A DNA stretch of 64,000 bases from Lethocerus indicus (taxonomy: Eukaryota > Arthropoda > Insecta > Hemiptera > Belostomatidae): assembly GCA_019843655.1 (NCBI GenBank), contig JACDQD010000001.1:48108443-48172442 (forward strand). Direction: 5' to 3'. The notes under the pieces were generated by a model. That model had not been told where the DNA came from. It did not search any database and saw nothing but the letters and a program-made list of their open reading frames with translations. This document shows positions 44,873 to 58,551 of this stretch, one piece after another (within the stretch, counting starts at the first letter, position 1; every line of letters starts with the position of its first letter). The position numbers and the translations under genes are program-made.

Positions 44873-45843
44873 CCTTTTTTTTTAATTTTTTTTTATTTTG
44901 CACAATCAACCTTTACAGTTATAGGTGGAATTGATACATGTATATTTTATCGCGTGTTTGTCTCGATAAAGAAACCACCCAGTGATAGCGCTTTTGACAT
45001 GATTTAACTACTGTTCGAGATGATCTCTGGGCCGGTGGCGTTTAAGCCGTCGTGGTGGGGATAGTGGATGGGTAAAGGAGGAAAGGGACTGAACGAGTGG
45101 ATTAGGATGAGGAGAAAGGCGGGAGTGGAAGTATCCGAGATTTTGCGACTTCGTCGACTGTTGGTATGTTGAGGTCATGGTGGATTGTGTAGTTAAAAAC
45201 ATACCAGGGAGCATTAAGGATGGTGCGAAGGACTTTTGATTGGAATCTCTGGATGCGAGCGATGTTGGATGTCTCGGTGGAACCCCATAGCTCAATTCCA
45301 TATGTCCATGTCGTTTTCAGTATTGCTTTGTATATTGTTAGTTTGTTGCTTAAGGTCACTTTCTATGTCCGTTTTAGTAATGGCCTTAAGAGTCCAAATT
45401 TTCTGTTTAAGTCGGTTCTTTTGAGTCGTTTGTCGAGGTGGAGCCGAAGATAGCGAATCTGCTGTTGGGTGGGAATTGGTATGTAATTGAAATAGACGTC
45501 AGGACAGTGTCGACGACGTAGTGTGAAGGTGACGTGGGCGCTCTTGGAGCCATCACCCTCACTCTCCATCGCCTGCACCAGGATTGGATGTTGGATAGGT
45601 GTTCCTGAAGGTTGGTAGTTATAGTTGCAGGATTTATCGGTAGTAAGACTGCGTGTGTCGTCAGCAAACGTGGCAACGACTGTGGAAGGACGTGCAGGGA
45701 TATCGGCGGTGTATATTGTATATAGGAATTGACATAGGGCACCACCTTGTGGTACGGACGCTCCGACTGGGCAGTAGTCGGATAGTGCTACACCTTCTTG
45801 AACTCTAAAAAATCTGTCCTCAAGGTAGGACGTGAGGATTAGG
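44873..45843 (-). mobile_element. 5'-truncated jockey-like non-LTR retrotransposon with 11-bp target-site duplication
   Basis: Same family as the 24.2-kb element, opposite strand. On - it starts upstream of that copy's truncation point (LSDYCPVGASVPQGG), then FADDT, CPDVYFNYIPIPTQQQIRYL, TYGIELWGSTETSNIARIQR and HPNPLVQSL, and ends in an A-rich tail (44873-44900). The 11 bases taataattgta occur at 44862-44872 and 45844-45854, bounding a 971-bp insertion. Frameshifts show it is inactive. Confidence 0.92.
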
Positions 45844-45854
45844 TAATAATTGTA

Positions 45855-48120
45855 GCGGGTATAATACAGTTGGACACAACGGAGTGTACTCCAATATGTG
45901 TGACTAGGTGTCGAGCGCGGTAGAGGGCGGCGGAACGGGAGGTCGGAAACAATTCAGTGAAAAATCCCGGAATATCGGCGCGTATTAGCTTTCCGGCTCG
46001 ACATTACGCGATACAAATCTGGAGTTAGTTAGCAGCGACAATTCAATATTCACGCTCGACACCGAATAGAATCCAATTCCTCACTACACGGTTCGATGCG
46101 ATGCACTTGGAATACCGTTCGCGCCGGCCATTTCATCCGGCAACTCCGTCTCTTGCTATTCAGTCCCCAAATTCAATATTTGATTATTGCGCTGCCGTTG
46201 TAATTAACTTTCTGTCCAATTACCGGGTAACACTTGGCGCGTAGAAACTCCATTTGAACAGTTAACAAATATTAACTGTTGATTTCAATCCATGTTTTAC
46301 GCCGAACGGGCGCTTCCGATTGTAACGCCCGAACGGTTCGGATGTTTTCGGAGGCCGGGTCCCGGGATAGCGCGGGGCGCCCCACCGAATACATCGAATG
46401 CAGCCAGCTAAGCGTCGTTGGGACAATTTTAAATCGATAACCAACAAAATTTGGGTTTAGTTTAAATAAACCCGACGACAGTTTAATGCGCCCGAAGAAT
46501 AAAATATCCAAAAACAGCGTCTTAAACGCGACAAATAAATCGTACGTTAGGTTCCGTGTGCTTCTATCTCCTCTCGCTGGTTTGGTCTTTTGCTAGACCA
46601 GTGTTAGTCACTTGGGCACTTTGGTTGTTTTTTGGACATCCTCACAGCACTGTAACTGTCACTTGTACTGCGGACAGAAACACACGAAATCTACGTTATT
46701 CCGTACGGTATTTTAAATTTACGGTTTTGAGCAACGCTAATTTTAGTCGAAACCATTTTATGCATACACATTTTTTCCTTTTTGTTTATTGTACAAACAA
46801 CTGTAACGAATACAATTGCGGAAATATTTTTTTTGTATCTCTTGTTTCTCTCCGATTCCGTAATTAATTTTATCGCTGTTAGTTTCTACTCTTTTTAATG
46901 TTTTGGATTTATGCGCACCTATTCTCGGTAAAATTTTAAATTCCGGTTTAATAATAATAGTAATAATATTGATGGTCCGTATAACAATGTTGGACAAAAT
47001 AAAATGGTAATCTCGTTATCGTTAAATTTATATCCGCGGGTGTTCCGTCACGGCGAGGAAAAACCCGCGAGGGAAAATGAGCCCCGAGCTTAAAACACTT
47101 CAATAGTTCCACACGGATCATTTTATTTATTCGGATATAACAACGCGATTTGAAATAGATCGAGAGGCGAGAAATGTTGTTTTAAAACCGCTCGAGACAG
47201 AGAGAGAGAGAGAGTGTGTGTGAGTTTTATTTAATAGAGACCGAACTTAACTTGTCCTCGCCGACTTAAAATAAAAAAGTAATAAAAGCGGCTGCGGCCA
47301 ATAACAATGGGGCTTTCATAGCCGATAACTTATTAAATCGTTGAACTTTTCTCGAAAGTTTACCTTTTAAATTTTTCAGCGGCCCCCCAGAGAGAGCCGC
47401 CATCCGGGCTCTTTTCTTTTTACGCTCGCGATTTATGTTTTACTCCGACATTTGGCACAGATAAAAGGACAGACTGTCCGATTACCGCGGCGATACACTG
47501 TCGGCAATTATAATTGAATAGGAGACGGCTATGGGCGATCTATTATTGAATTAAATCGAATCATTGTCTATGCGGAGGGGGCAGCGCGGCCATTAGCGTT
47601 TGAAAGGACGCTAATTCCCGAACAAAGAGAACTTTAAGGCCATTGTGACGAGTGTAATTTGGAGGGCCGTTTGTGAACGTTCGACGGGAATCGTAGCCTA
47701 GTAAATATCGTATTTTATGCTTTAAAATCTATATCAAAAAATGACAGAAATTCACCCTGGTTCTATTTTTTTTCCAGACTTTTAGTAGGTTTATCCTTCG
47801 TTAATAGTGTTCTGTCCCAGTTAATAGTGTTCTTAAGTCCCCGTCGGGGACAGAAATCTCCTTCGCCCGGAGTTCCCCCAACCGCCGACAGAGGCCGCCC
47901 ACCGAAAGCTCCGTCAGCTTCTCACTCGGCACTTTCCGGTCTCTCAATTATTATTTATTATTATCTTGCTAACGGAAAGCCACTGACGACTACGTGATGC
48001 CGGAACACGAAAAGGGGGGTTCCGTGCTATCTACAATATGAACTTTATTTACCTTTTTTCTCTCGTGCTAAAACTGCATCGTTATTCAGATCTGTCATTA
48101 TCTGTCGCTATAATAGTTTA

Positions 48121-48123
<3 letters not shown>
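45855..48123. other. Gene-free DNA
   Basis: No exon could be supported. It contains a dispersed-repeat copy at 46.58 kb followed by an AT-rich stretch to about 47.0 kb; the rest is CpG-rich with nothing recognisable. Confidence 0.55.
46577..46680 (+). repeat. Unclassified dispersed repeat, copy 4
   Basis: Carries the family core (tttggtcttttgctagac) found in the RTEL1 intron at 152, then diverges. This shared core ties the desert to the gene region. Confidence 0.5.

Positions 48124-48185
<62 letters not shown>
48124..48185. repeat. (TA)n microsatellite
   Basis: About 30 TA units at the 3' edge of the Penelope-like fragment. Confidence 0.95.
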
Positions 48186-48186
<1 letters not shown>

Positions 48187-48506
48187 TCGACTCACTATAT
48201 TGCTCTTTCCTTCTCTTGTGTTGTCTGCTTCCGACGTTTCGGAACCCCAACCGGTTCCATCACCGGGGTCCGACCGAAGAGTGGATCGACTGGGGGTCCT
48301 ATATATACCCAGAGGTGGGGTGTCGTTAATCCTCTCGGGATTATGACTTGTTTGTTCCCTTATTACCGGCAACCATCCACCGCCGATGCTATAGCCAATA
48401 TACCTGTTATTTTTGGTTTTCTGGATCACTATTGCCTCCCTGATAATCGCGTTATCCTGCAGGGGGTCGATCCCCGCTAACCGAGGTTCTTCCCACAGTA
48501 CCCTAC
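48186..48506 (-). mobile_element. Probable Penelope-like retroelement, C-terminal fragment
   Basis: The - strand has one open frame from about 48506 reading CRVLWEEPRLAG, then AIIREAIVIQKTKNNRYIG, GGGWLPVI and a tail DGTGWGSETSEAD, before a TA microsatellite. The 'REA-I-K' spacing after 'EE' and the 'DGT..GSETS' tail resemble, from memory, the end of GIY-YIG-bearing Penelope-like polyproteins. No catalytic domain remains. Confidence 0.5.
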
Positions 48507-51500
48507 AGGAAATTAGTCAGTGATAATTGATAGGTTATTGAGCGACCTTGGGCATTTTTGGGACGATGTTTGGTTACGACTGCCTGCCAAAAAAACACTA
48601 ATATTGACTGATTTAAACATCTTATCAGACGGGGAATTAAGGGAAAGATTGAAGGTTACAAAGGTAGTATTAAATGAAGAAAATGCCAAATCCGAATTAA
48701 AGTCTTTGATAAACAATTTCAACTTATCGAATAAAATACCTTATAAATATTAGCGTGCGTCCGCGAGGCAATTTGTCTATAGGTCTACTGAAAACAGCAT
48801 CAATCGTGTACCGAATTTTGTAGTCGACGTGTTATTATCGCCAGTGAGTTTTGGAGAAAACTGTCGTTCCAGAAAATCGATCGACGGCCGAACTCGAGGT
48901 TGGGCCGAGTCGACGTTGAAGTCGCCGCTGAACATCGTCGGCATTAGGCCCCGGTCTTTTTATGAAATTGACATAAACGTTGTTGTGTGTCCGCGGCATT
49001 GTGAAAAATCGCCGGAAAAAACCCTTTCACTATTTCGTGTCGCTTGCAAAATTCTTGGCCTAGAGGAATTTCAATTCGAAAAATAATCTTTGTACTTCTA
49101 CATCTCCTAACAGAGGTTCCGCCGTTCGTCAAATGATTCTTTAATTCGTATTTCGTAGGGATCGTAGACGGGTGTGACCCGATCACGAATGATCCTTCCT
49201 CCGGAAACGTCCGTCTGCAGCGCTTCCGGTAAAGGGACCAGCTACGGTTTTCAATCGGCGCGCTAACCGGGCATTACACACAATGAAATTTAGATCGCGT
49301 TTTTGTTCGACACTGACGCCTATCGGCGATAATTATTAGCGTCAGTGTGACGACATTATAACGACTTGTAAACTGAATCGATATTACGATTCAGGCTCAA
49401 TCGGAACCTCCTCTTTGGCCCCTATAACACAATAACCTCTATCGATATGATATTCTTATAACGCCGAGTTGGAGAGGAAAACGGGCCGGAGCGGAATTTC
49501 TGCAGCGGTGGCGTCGCTGCCGGAAGAACTGCCGGCAACGGTTCGATCCCGGTCTAGTTTTCGATGATTATTAGCGTGAATAATTGATTGGCGAAAGGCG
49601 GTGAGTCGGCGCCCCTTCCCCCCAAAACTGGGATTATTATTTCATGGCATAAAATGAGCCCCCGGCCCGCCCCGCCTCATAACCTATAGAACGCCGCCCT
49701 ATTAATATTTGTCGGCAATGAATAGCTAAGGAGAAATATGAAGGCTCGTTTTTGTTGTCCGGGCACCGGCGGCTCGCCGATCTCTCTCCTCGGCCGTCGC
49801 CCGAACCCTCGAAAAAAAATTAAGGTAATTAAGTCCGGACTCCCAAAGGTCCGATGCTACTACCTACGACCGGCCGAAATCCCCGTTAGGACGAGAACAG
49901 TGGATTGTCAGCTATATTCCGTCTATTTAGTTAAAAATCGGCGTCGAAGATTGTAAACATACTCTTTGGAATTCCCTCCTGTAGTTCGTTAAAAACTTCA
50001 ACAGAGAAACTGCCCGGACCCGACTATATATTATATTGAGAGTCCGCTTACTTTTCAAACCCGATAGTTCAAATAGAGAAAAAGCGCGGCGGGTACAACA
50101 TTTCGAAGATCTCAATTACCGACTACCCAATAGCGGACTCCCGAGGAATCGCGCTTTCCGATAGTAAATTGTCTCCGTAGAAATAATAAAAAAAAGAATG
50201 GCAATTTACGATTATTGCGCGGCGTGCTGTCATATAAACAGGGTATTGTTTTTCGAATATTGCATATGGCGATAGTGCGGGGCTTTCTTTTACTGTGGCC
50301 GGATTTTAATATACGTTTATGCTTTTCATCTAGCTTCGAGCACGCGCCGAGTCGCTTTACGACGTTTTTCCGTCTCCGAAAACTGAATTCTTTCGCGCCC
50401 CGACAGTTTTTTTATCGGCCTCCAGATTTATTCTGTCTCCTGGGCTCTTTTATTCAATCTCGCGGATATATCACCTTTTATTATTGTTTACACCGCCGTA
50501 CGGCCCGCGGTTTATCCGCATAACGACCCGTTAAACGCTCGCTTTACAATCGTCTGTCTCTCCTTATTGAAAAATTTCGAACCTCGGAAATAAAGTTAGG
50601 AGCGGAACGGCGCGGGCGGCCACCGATCGACAACTCCGACTCCGCTCCGCCTTTATAATTAACGATTCTCTTCTAAAAATTATTCTTTTACGTTTCATAA
50701 TTTCAATCCACTACAATAACATCCGTATTCGGGATTGACCCGAAAACCTCGTTTATATTTCATAATTCGGGCTTATTACTTTTCGAATAAAACCGACAAC
50801 TCTTAATTAGGAATTCGAGAATAGCGATATCACTTCACGGAGTTACAAAAAGTTACTAAACTATTTTATTTGACAACCGAAAAAGGCAAAAAGTGAAATA
50901 ACAGAATAACGCTTCCTCCTTTGTTTTAGTACGGGGGAGTTTTATCGAAATTCGAGATAATATCTGTACATTTAGTCAGTAAAAAAAGGTTTATTCCGCG
51001 TATAATGGGTATAACAATGTACAGTCGGATCTGGGGTATGTGGATGGAGGACTCCCTCTCCGAGGGGAGAAAATCGGAAGAGATACGGGAAAAGTACTAG
51101 CGGAATTAATGACCCCGGGGAGAGGAGAGAGAGAGAGAGAGAGTGAGAGGGGGAGGGAGAGGGAGAGGGAGGGTATACCTTGGGAGTTCTTCTAATAGCC
51201 CGACCGAGCTTTCACGCCATCGCTAATTCGGCACTGAACCCCCAATAATCAATTTCGGGTGTCGGCCTTGTTTGCCTCCCCCCATTCATTAATTCGGTTG
51301 TTGTCGGCCTCTTCTTTTATTCTCTTTGGAAAAACAAAAGAATAAATAAGAACGGTTCGAACGACAATGCGTTTGAAGTGAGGAGGCGTTTAATCGCGTA
51401 TTAATAACTGTTGCTATCGCGAACGATGATTAGGAACTAATTTGCGATTGGAGTTCGGAGGTTTTATTCTACTATCCGCATTACTCTAAACCGGCGGTTG

Positions 51501-54500
51501 CCGACCTCAACTCCTGTGAGGAGGAGTATCGCCGTATTAGCGGAGAATGCTACTGGGGCAAACGCCGATTCGGTCCGAATTTCATGGTTCACTCATTATT
51601 CGCTCGATTCACTATTACCGCTCATTGTTCACAATATCTCGGAAAAGAGAATTCCTCCGAGAAATAAAGTAAGAATTATTTTTCCGGCTAAAACGCCGCG
51701 ACGGCTCGACAGGTTGGCGATGGAAGGGGCGCTTATACGCGGATTTGGGAAAATTCATTTGGGAGCGACAAAGCCGGCGACACGCCACTCTCGACCGGGA
51801 TTATTCCGGTATTCGATTTATAGGAGAGCCGGCCAAAGTTGGGAAAAGGCTCGGACGGTTAGATTTATAGACAAATACACTATTTAAGCCGAAATCGATG
51901 AGTGCACCGGTAGTGCCGTCTAATTAGTGACAATACCCGGTATCCGTCCAACCGAACGCCGGCTTAAAATATGGCGAAATACCCGGATTTCAACCGGAAT
52001 TTTCAATCCGCCCTCCGCGACATTGTCCGTATGACGGGCTACGGAACCGCGCCGATCGGTATTACTCCGGAGCCGTTCTATCGAGCGAAAAGCTAAAATT
52101 TAGAAAAGCGCCCCTTTAACGGGGCCCCTGGACGAGGAGACATATTGAAAAGTCGGAAAACCGATACATCATTAAAGCGGGAACATTTGAAAAAGGTAAA
52201 GCACAGAAGCAAAGGTCGAGTCGCACAGAATAGTCGCGTCGATGAACGTTCAGTAACCGGTCCTCGAAAACTCTATAGGGAAAACTTATTTTCGCGTAAA
52301 GAATTTCTCCGATATTCCGATCCCGTGTTGGGTGGAGAGAATAAAAAAATTGGGAATCGAAGAAAAACTCGAATAAAAAGGACGCGAAAGGAGGGAGGAT
52401 ATATTTTAAAAAGAAGACAAAGAAAGGAGCGAAGGAGAAGACGAAACATCCATTTTCAAGCCGTAAATGCTTTAAACTTGTTCAGGGAAACAGATAAAGG
52501 ACCCGGGGATTATTACAGAATTTTTGTCGATGATTCCATTCCAAAACTAGAACTGTTGACTTTATTCGAAACCGAATTTTATAAGGAAATTCCTTAACAA
52601 ATGAAATCGATATTTCGCGCTTTAATTAGTATACAGTGGGAGTGTGCGGTTTCATATGTGGGAGTGATTCGGAACGCGGTAATAATAATGAAATCCACCG
52701 CCGAAGAGAAAAACTAGTTAGTACATTCCGAGCTGCAGCGACGTCGGCGGCAAATTTTTGGTGTGTAATTAAACCCGCACTTAGATTTAAATAGAAAGGG
52801 GCAGAGGAATGATGTCCCGGGCGCAGCTCGCGCCGGTAATTAACAATTTTATGATTCGAACTGAAATTCAGATTGTGAATAGGGGAGGGCAATTCGGCGA
52901 AAGGGGCAGGTTAATTCGGCCGCGGCGTGCACTTTATTATCCGGCATTTAACTCTCCTTTACTCGGACACCGCTCTCGGCTGCTTTACGAGGACCGCCTT
53001 TATACCGCACGCCCCATATTAGCCTGCTCCCCTATACCGGCCCCCTACACGGACACTAGATTTCCAACCCCGAATTTCGAATATTGCCGCATCCGTCGAG
53101 ACGCCCGACGCTCGATAGTAGCCGGAGATCGCAACACTTCCGAAGAACGGTCCTCCATGTCCATACCCTATGTCCCTATTCAATTCCTTATTGTTTTTCG
53201 GTGGTTTTCGAACGCGGGAAAAATCCCTGGGGCAAACCGCCGCCGACGGAGGCTCTTACGGCAACATTACGAGTTCCTGCCGGAAGCCGGTTAGTGACAA
53301 TTTTGATTTATGTCCCTCCCCGCCGGCCAGTACAAATCGCCGACGCTTACTTTAGGGTTCACCGGCTTGAGCCGCGGCGCGGTTCACGCTCCGTTCATTT
53401 TCCGTTTGTTACTGGGACGAAAATAGCTCCCAAAAGAATGCCGGCAAAATCGAGCCTGAAGATCGAAAGAGTTTTTGGACGATGAAAAACCGTCGTCGTT
53501 GCGAGAACAGTTTTTCGTTTGAATGAGTCGTTGAAATGAGTTTTAAATGCGATAGGGTTTGAAATAACGTTTTATCGGATAATTTGATCTTAAGCTGAAA
53601 GGATCGGAATCTGGCCACCGCAGGGGCGGGGGAACGGAGTGTAGTGTGACTAACTCGGTATAGTTCCTAACTAGAAGAACCGGTGAAAAAGACATTACGG
53701 AAGTTACTCCCCGGGGAGGGAAAACTCGCCCTGAACCCCAGAAGAACTTAAAAAAGTAATACAGTCAGCACTGCCACTGTCAGCCTAAGTAACTTACTAT
53801 ACAATACCTACAAATCTCTTATAATAAACAGATTTCTACACAGCGTAAACGGTAAATCCGTTTAAGATTTTTTTGTCCCCTAATAAAAGACAAGAAGATT
53901 CTTAATGAGAGCGGCGATTAAAAGATTTGTACTTTTCGAAGAAAGTTCTGGATTTTGCCCGGGATCTTTCACGCCCTTCAAAAGTAAAACCCTCTCAACG
54001 CTTCCGAAGATTTCCCCGAAATTCCGTCGCCAAGGCGACACCGGCCGTGTGGAAAATCCTTCCCAAACGTTTTCGCTGTTTTAAACATGCGGACTAAAAT
54101 TTAAATAGCCAAAACTTCACTTCGAGTTTCTCCCGTCCTGGATTAAAATTAGGACTAAACACCTCTGGACTTAATATTCGCCGAAATTTGTCGCTTATAA
54201 TTATTAATTAATTAAATATAATTTTTTTCCGAACCTATTATTTCTCTTCCTTCTAAATTTGCGATCGTTTTGAATCAAAACCCGGAACTTGTGCCTCGAC
54301 TCTGGTGTTAATTGAGTACCTTACTATATCGAGAAGCGGTGAAGGCTATTCTAAGAATCGTTGGGGGAATTATTCGAAGAATAATTCAAATTTTCATTCC
54401 ATCAGTTCTGTCGGCTCTTGAAGAGTTAAACCGGTAAAAGAGGCGGGTCCATTGTCGAAGGGGCAACAACACAGACAGAATTCAATGGCAATAATGCGAT

Positions 54501-57500
54501 TAGGAAGAGGCGTGGAATTGGTAAGGAGGGGCCCCGTTCTGATTCGGCAGTTTCCCTCCTAGATAGCGTCATCGCTCCACCAATTCAAATTATTCACAAA
54601 TTGCCCGAGTATCGTTAGCACAAATGGTATAAAGCTCGTCCGGTATTGGCCGATTGAGTAGCGAGCGCGTCGCCGTCTCGTCTCCCTCCAAGAAGCCGAA
54701 TCATTCACTTTAGTCGTTTCAATTCTTCGACAAACGACAATTATATTTTTCCGACCCTTATAAAAAGCCCCGAGGAAAAACGATTTCAGTAACGAGTTTG
54801 AAAGAAACATATTTCTTTCGCGTCAAAAGAAACGTATTTGTTTTCCCTTTTTCCTATTATCGAGTGTTCATCGACCGGTCGGGATTTTTGCTTAATCCCC
54901 TTGTTACTTGGCCATTGAATGGCCGATAGGAGGAAACGATTCGTCGATTTTTACGATTTTAATGGAGCGTCGGTCCTCGCCAGTCGGATTCGGTATCATT
55001 ATCGTAGTACTGTTATCATTGGCAGTATTATAGTATTGTTGGATACGAGACTAGCCAATTATCGTAACCACATCGTAAGCAATTTCGGAAGCCCGATTTT
55101 TGACATAAATTAGACAATCGGACGCGTATACAGGGTTGCGATATGACGCGAGGAAAGCGATACCGGTAAATTCGAGAATTGAATTTCGCGAAATATGTTT
55201 TTGGAAATGTCGGAACAGCAGTTTTTTTGCTGCGCCAGTTTCATTTAATATTTGTAAGCCGATTAGTTCCCGACTTAAGTGTTTTATTTTTCATTATTCC
55301 TCAACCGCAAACCGCTCCCGCTTACACACATCGAAATTGTTTTTGGAATCAAGTCCTACGAAAGTAAAAGAGTGAAAAATGAATTGAAACTTTGAAAAGA
55401 ATGCGTAGTTCCGCCAAATGGAGAACTCTGTCTAAACTCGGGCCGCTATTTACAGAAAAGTAGGCGGGCTGAAAACGACGCAGCCGAAGGAAGACTCCAA
55501 TAAATAAATGCAATAACGATGCTGATAATAACATTCGGGCAGACATTGGATGTTATAAAGAGGAGTTATAGTGAAATTCTATGAAAAGACAGTCCGATAT
55601 TGCATCAAAACTCCAATATACTTCAATAAGGTATTTCATTTCTAGGTCATCGAAATATATAACGATAGACACTATTGTTCACTACCCTATTTTCTTTATA
55701 TGCGATATATAATGCTGTCATATAACAGAATAGGATCACACGTAAATCCTAATTATTTAGTTAATTCTATTATTTTTTATTTCATTAGTATTACCAGAAA
55801 AAAGGTACATTTATTAAAACGTAAATGCACAATCATATTAATATAAGTAAATGCAAAGTATATAACTAAATACATTAAATTATACGACGCTAGAGTTCGC
55901 TAGATTTTAGACAGGCATCGGATTCTCGTCACCAATATAGGGTTTATAATGCACCGTGAATAAAAAATCCGGAAGTTAAGATCAAACAGGACTCGGAATG
56001 TCTCATTGAGATATTCTCAAGTACCGAGGGCAGTTTTTCTTTTTTTTATTTGCTTACTACTGTTCTTTTTTCATCAATGAAGGGGGTAACCCCTTATATC
56101 TGCCTAGTCTCTATCACCGATCGATAATATCCAGTTTATCGAATGTCCAGGAAGCCGGCAATCTTAGAGGGAGAGGGAGTGGGAGAGGGAGAGCTCAGCC
56201 GCGTTTTAATTCCGTCCTCCCTTCACCGCCGAGAGACAACCGCCGGTAGCGGCGGGGGGTTTCGGCATTTAAACTTTACCGGAGCCGTTAGGCGCCGACA
56301 AAGTATATGGGCTGGGGAGGTGGAGGGGCCTTTAAAATTCGCGAAGAGTGGGGCCCGCGCCTGAAATTACGAGGGCGCCCTTCAAATTAAAGGCCCGCCC
56401 GCCCGCCAGCCCTTTTGTAATTTGAACCGAACCAGCCGGGGACGGGTTACCGGAAGGAGAAGTTTGCCCCGGCGGACGCTCTCCGGATAGAGATAGAGCG
56501 TCGGACATATTTTTTACGACTCCGATGCGGCCTCCTGCACACACAACTAAGAAATAGTTCCTCGGAATAGACAAAGTACGCCGCGGAGGATACACGGATT
56601 TTGATGATAGATGCAACTACCCCTTTTTTGATAGGAATTTAAACGCGTTATAAATAAATAATAAGCTGTTCTAATGACGGTAAGGCGTAAGTAATTATTC
56701 GTCTATCGGTATCGGTCGGCCGGTAGTCAGGTCCGATAACCCGGATTAGTTATTCGCGGAGGGGAGCATTATTACCTATCTTATTAGAATTGTAATAAGA
56801 TTCATAATCCCGAGGGCGGATATGAGCGGGTCCCGGACAAAAAAAGGAAACCGGTTCCACCCTCGTTTCGCATTCAGCCTCCCCGGGTTAGGTGACAACC
56901 GGTGTTATATTCTTCAATTTTTTTTATCTTTTACGATTATTATTGGAATCGACTTTTCCTCGATTCCAATTGGGATTCATTCTCGCCGCCCGGAATTAAA
57001 AGGAGGGGGGGCCGGAGAGTGCCGGGAATTAACTTTCTGGGAAAACATCTGGGCCGATATCCCCTGCCGGCCGCTGAGTCACGATCGCTCCGATTTCTTT
57101 TATTTCTCTCCTCCTTATATAAGTTTATATAAGTCTTATATTCGAGAGCTACACTTGGAACGGCTAGTGGTCGGTTATCGCGGAACGAACTACGGGGCCG
57201 AATTCTAACGAGTGTATCGGAGCAGTAGTTACCTACCTACCGTCATCAATTCCTCTCCAACGGCTAACCTCTGCTCCGGACCCCGATCCCGGTCCCTTAC
57301 CGAATTTACCTTCGATCGCCGCTTTTACCGCACGCGAGTGCCTCGCGTAAACAATTGTAAAACTGGTTGAACAAAAAAATGCGGAAACATAAGTGTTGGT
57401 GTTTTTGTTAATTTTCGGAATAATGCGAATCAAATCTCACGGGCGGGTATGTATGTTATCCCAACATTATAAAATGTTTGCAAATTTGGTTATATATATA

Positions 57501-57989
57501 CGAGGAACCAAAGGAATAGGTTTTGCATAAATATATAAACTCGAAATATGAGGATAACGGTCGTTTCGTTTCACCGTTCGTTTCAATCGGTGTCGAACTT
57601 AAATATTAAATGGAATATTAAATGGATCGGAGAATGTCTGGTACCGCAGTACAAGAAGAGGGAAAGAGCTTATCGGTTCGAAGACGTAAAAATAATACAA
57701 ATGGCGCCCTATCTACCGGCGAAATCCGCAATGAATTAGTCGCTAACCCGGTATATATCGCATATTACACGAATATGTAGATCTCCGCCGTCGTTCCTTT
57801 CATGTCGGGGATCCTCAGGTTCGGTCACAAAAGGCCGGGAATAATCCTCTTTTAATAAGAGCACGTAACACCCGTAATATTTTAATATTGTGAGAGTGGG
57901 GCCCCATCATGAACGCCGGATAATTAAAGAGTAGCGAGGGGAGTTGGCTTAAAAGTCCGCACCTCTAATAGGGATCTCTCTATCTACTC

Positions 57990-57993
<4 letters not shown>
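48507..57993. other. Gene-free DNA
   Basis: No exon could be supported. An open frame at 48520-48753 (about 77 codons) and a basic 150-codon frame at 52145-52597 match nothing known to me and lie in no gene context. An imperfect GA tract lies at about 51.12-51.18 kb. An AT-rich, CpG-poor island at about 55.56-56.10 kb is unidentified. Confidence 0.5.

Positions 57994-58051
<58 letters not shown>
57994..58051. repeat. (TA)n microsatellite
   Basis: About 28 TA units. Confidence 0.95.
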
Positions 58052-58053
<2 letters not shown>

Positions 58054-58319
58054 GTGGGCGTGTGCACGTGGGAATAAATATCCGACATATTTGACCGCTT
58101 CAATTATGACTAAACGAATAACGGCTGAAAGTGGCAAACAGAGTTTCCTCTATTTTGCGCTCCAATTTCAGGTTGTCGTAGTCAAATAAAGCGGAGGCGG
58201 TGAAAGAGACGGGTTTTCAATCGTTTAATTAGAACACTATATCTATAAATTAGGCGGATAGAGGCTGTATTCTATTAAATTGTACGGCGATTTTATCCTT
58301 AATTAAATTTAACGATTGG

Positions 58320-58550
58320 CTACCGGTTAATATCATGTATATTTAAGTTTAAATGTAAATTTAATTATTTTTACAATAAAATGTTTTAATAAAAAGTACG
58401 ATAGTTTCGTTTAATTGTATTTACATACAGTACATATGACATATCGATCTACTTTAAATATTATTTTAAGATATATTTTTCTAAGGTCGGACGAGGTTCC
58501 CCGAGAAAACCTTATAGTTCTAAGGATTATAAAATTTGAAGACCACCGGC
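58320..58550 (-). mobile_element. Possible hAT-like MITE fragment
   Basis: On the - strand the end reads GGTGGTCTTCAAATTTT, matching the left end of the 32154 element, followed by AT-rich DNA. The other terminal repeat was not found. Confidence 0.35.
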
Positions 58551-58551
58551 A

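Noticed and set aside
48520..48753. 77-codon + strand frame with ordinary-looking composition
   Set aside because: No family recognised and the opposite strand is also open over most of it; it sits beside a retroelement fragment and could be decayed transposon or chance.
52145..52597. Basic 150-codon + strand frame
   Set aside because: Lys/Arg-rich composition, no recognised motif, no splice context or neighbours; the length is within chance for this base composition.
53084..53485. Possible further jockey trace near 53.1 kb
   Set aside because: Only isolated short words (such as 'tatgtcc') match the retrotransposon; no ordered run of blocks.
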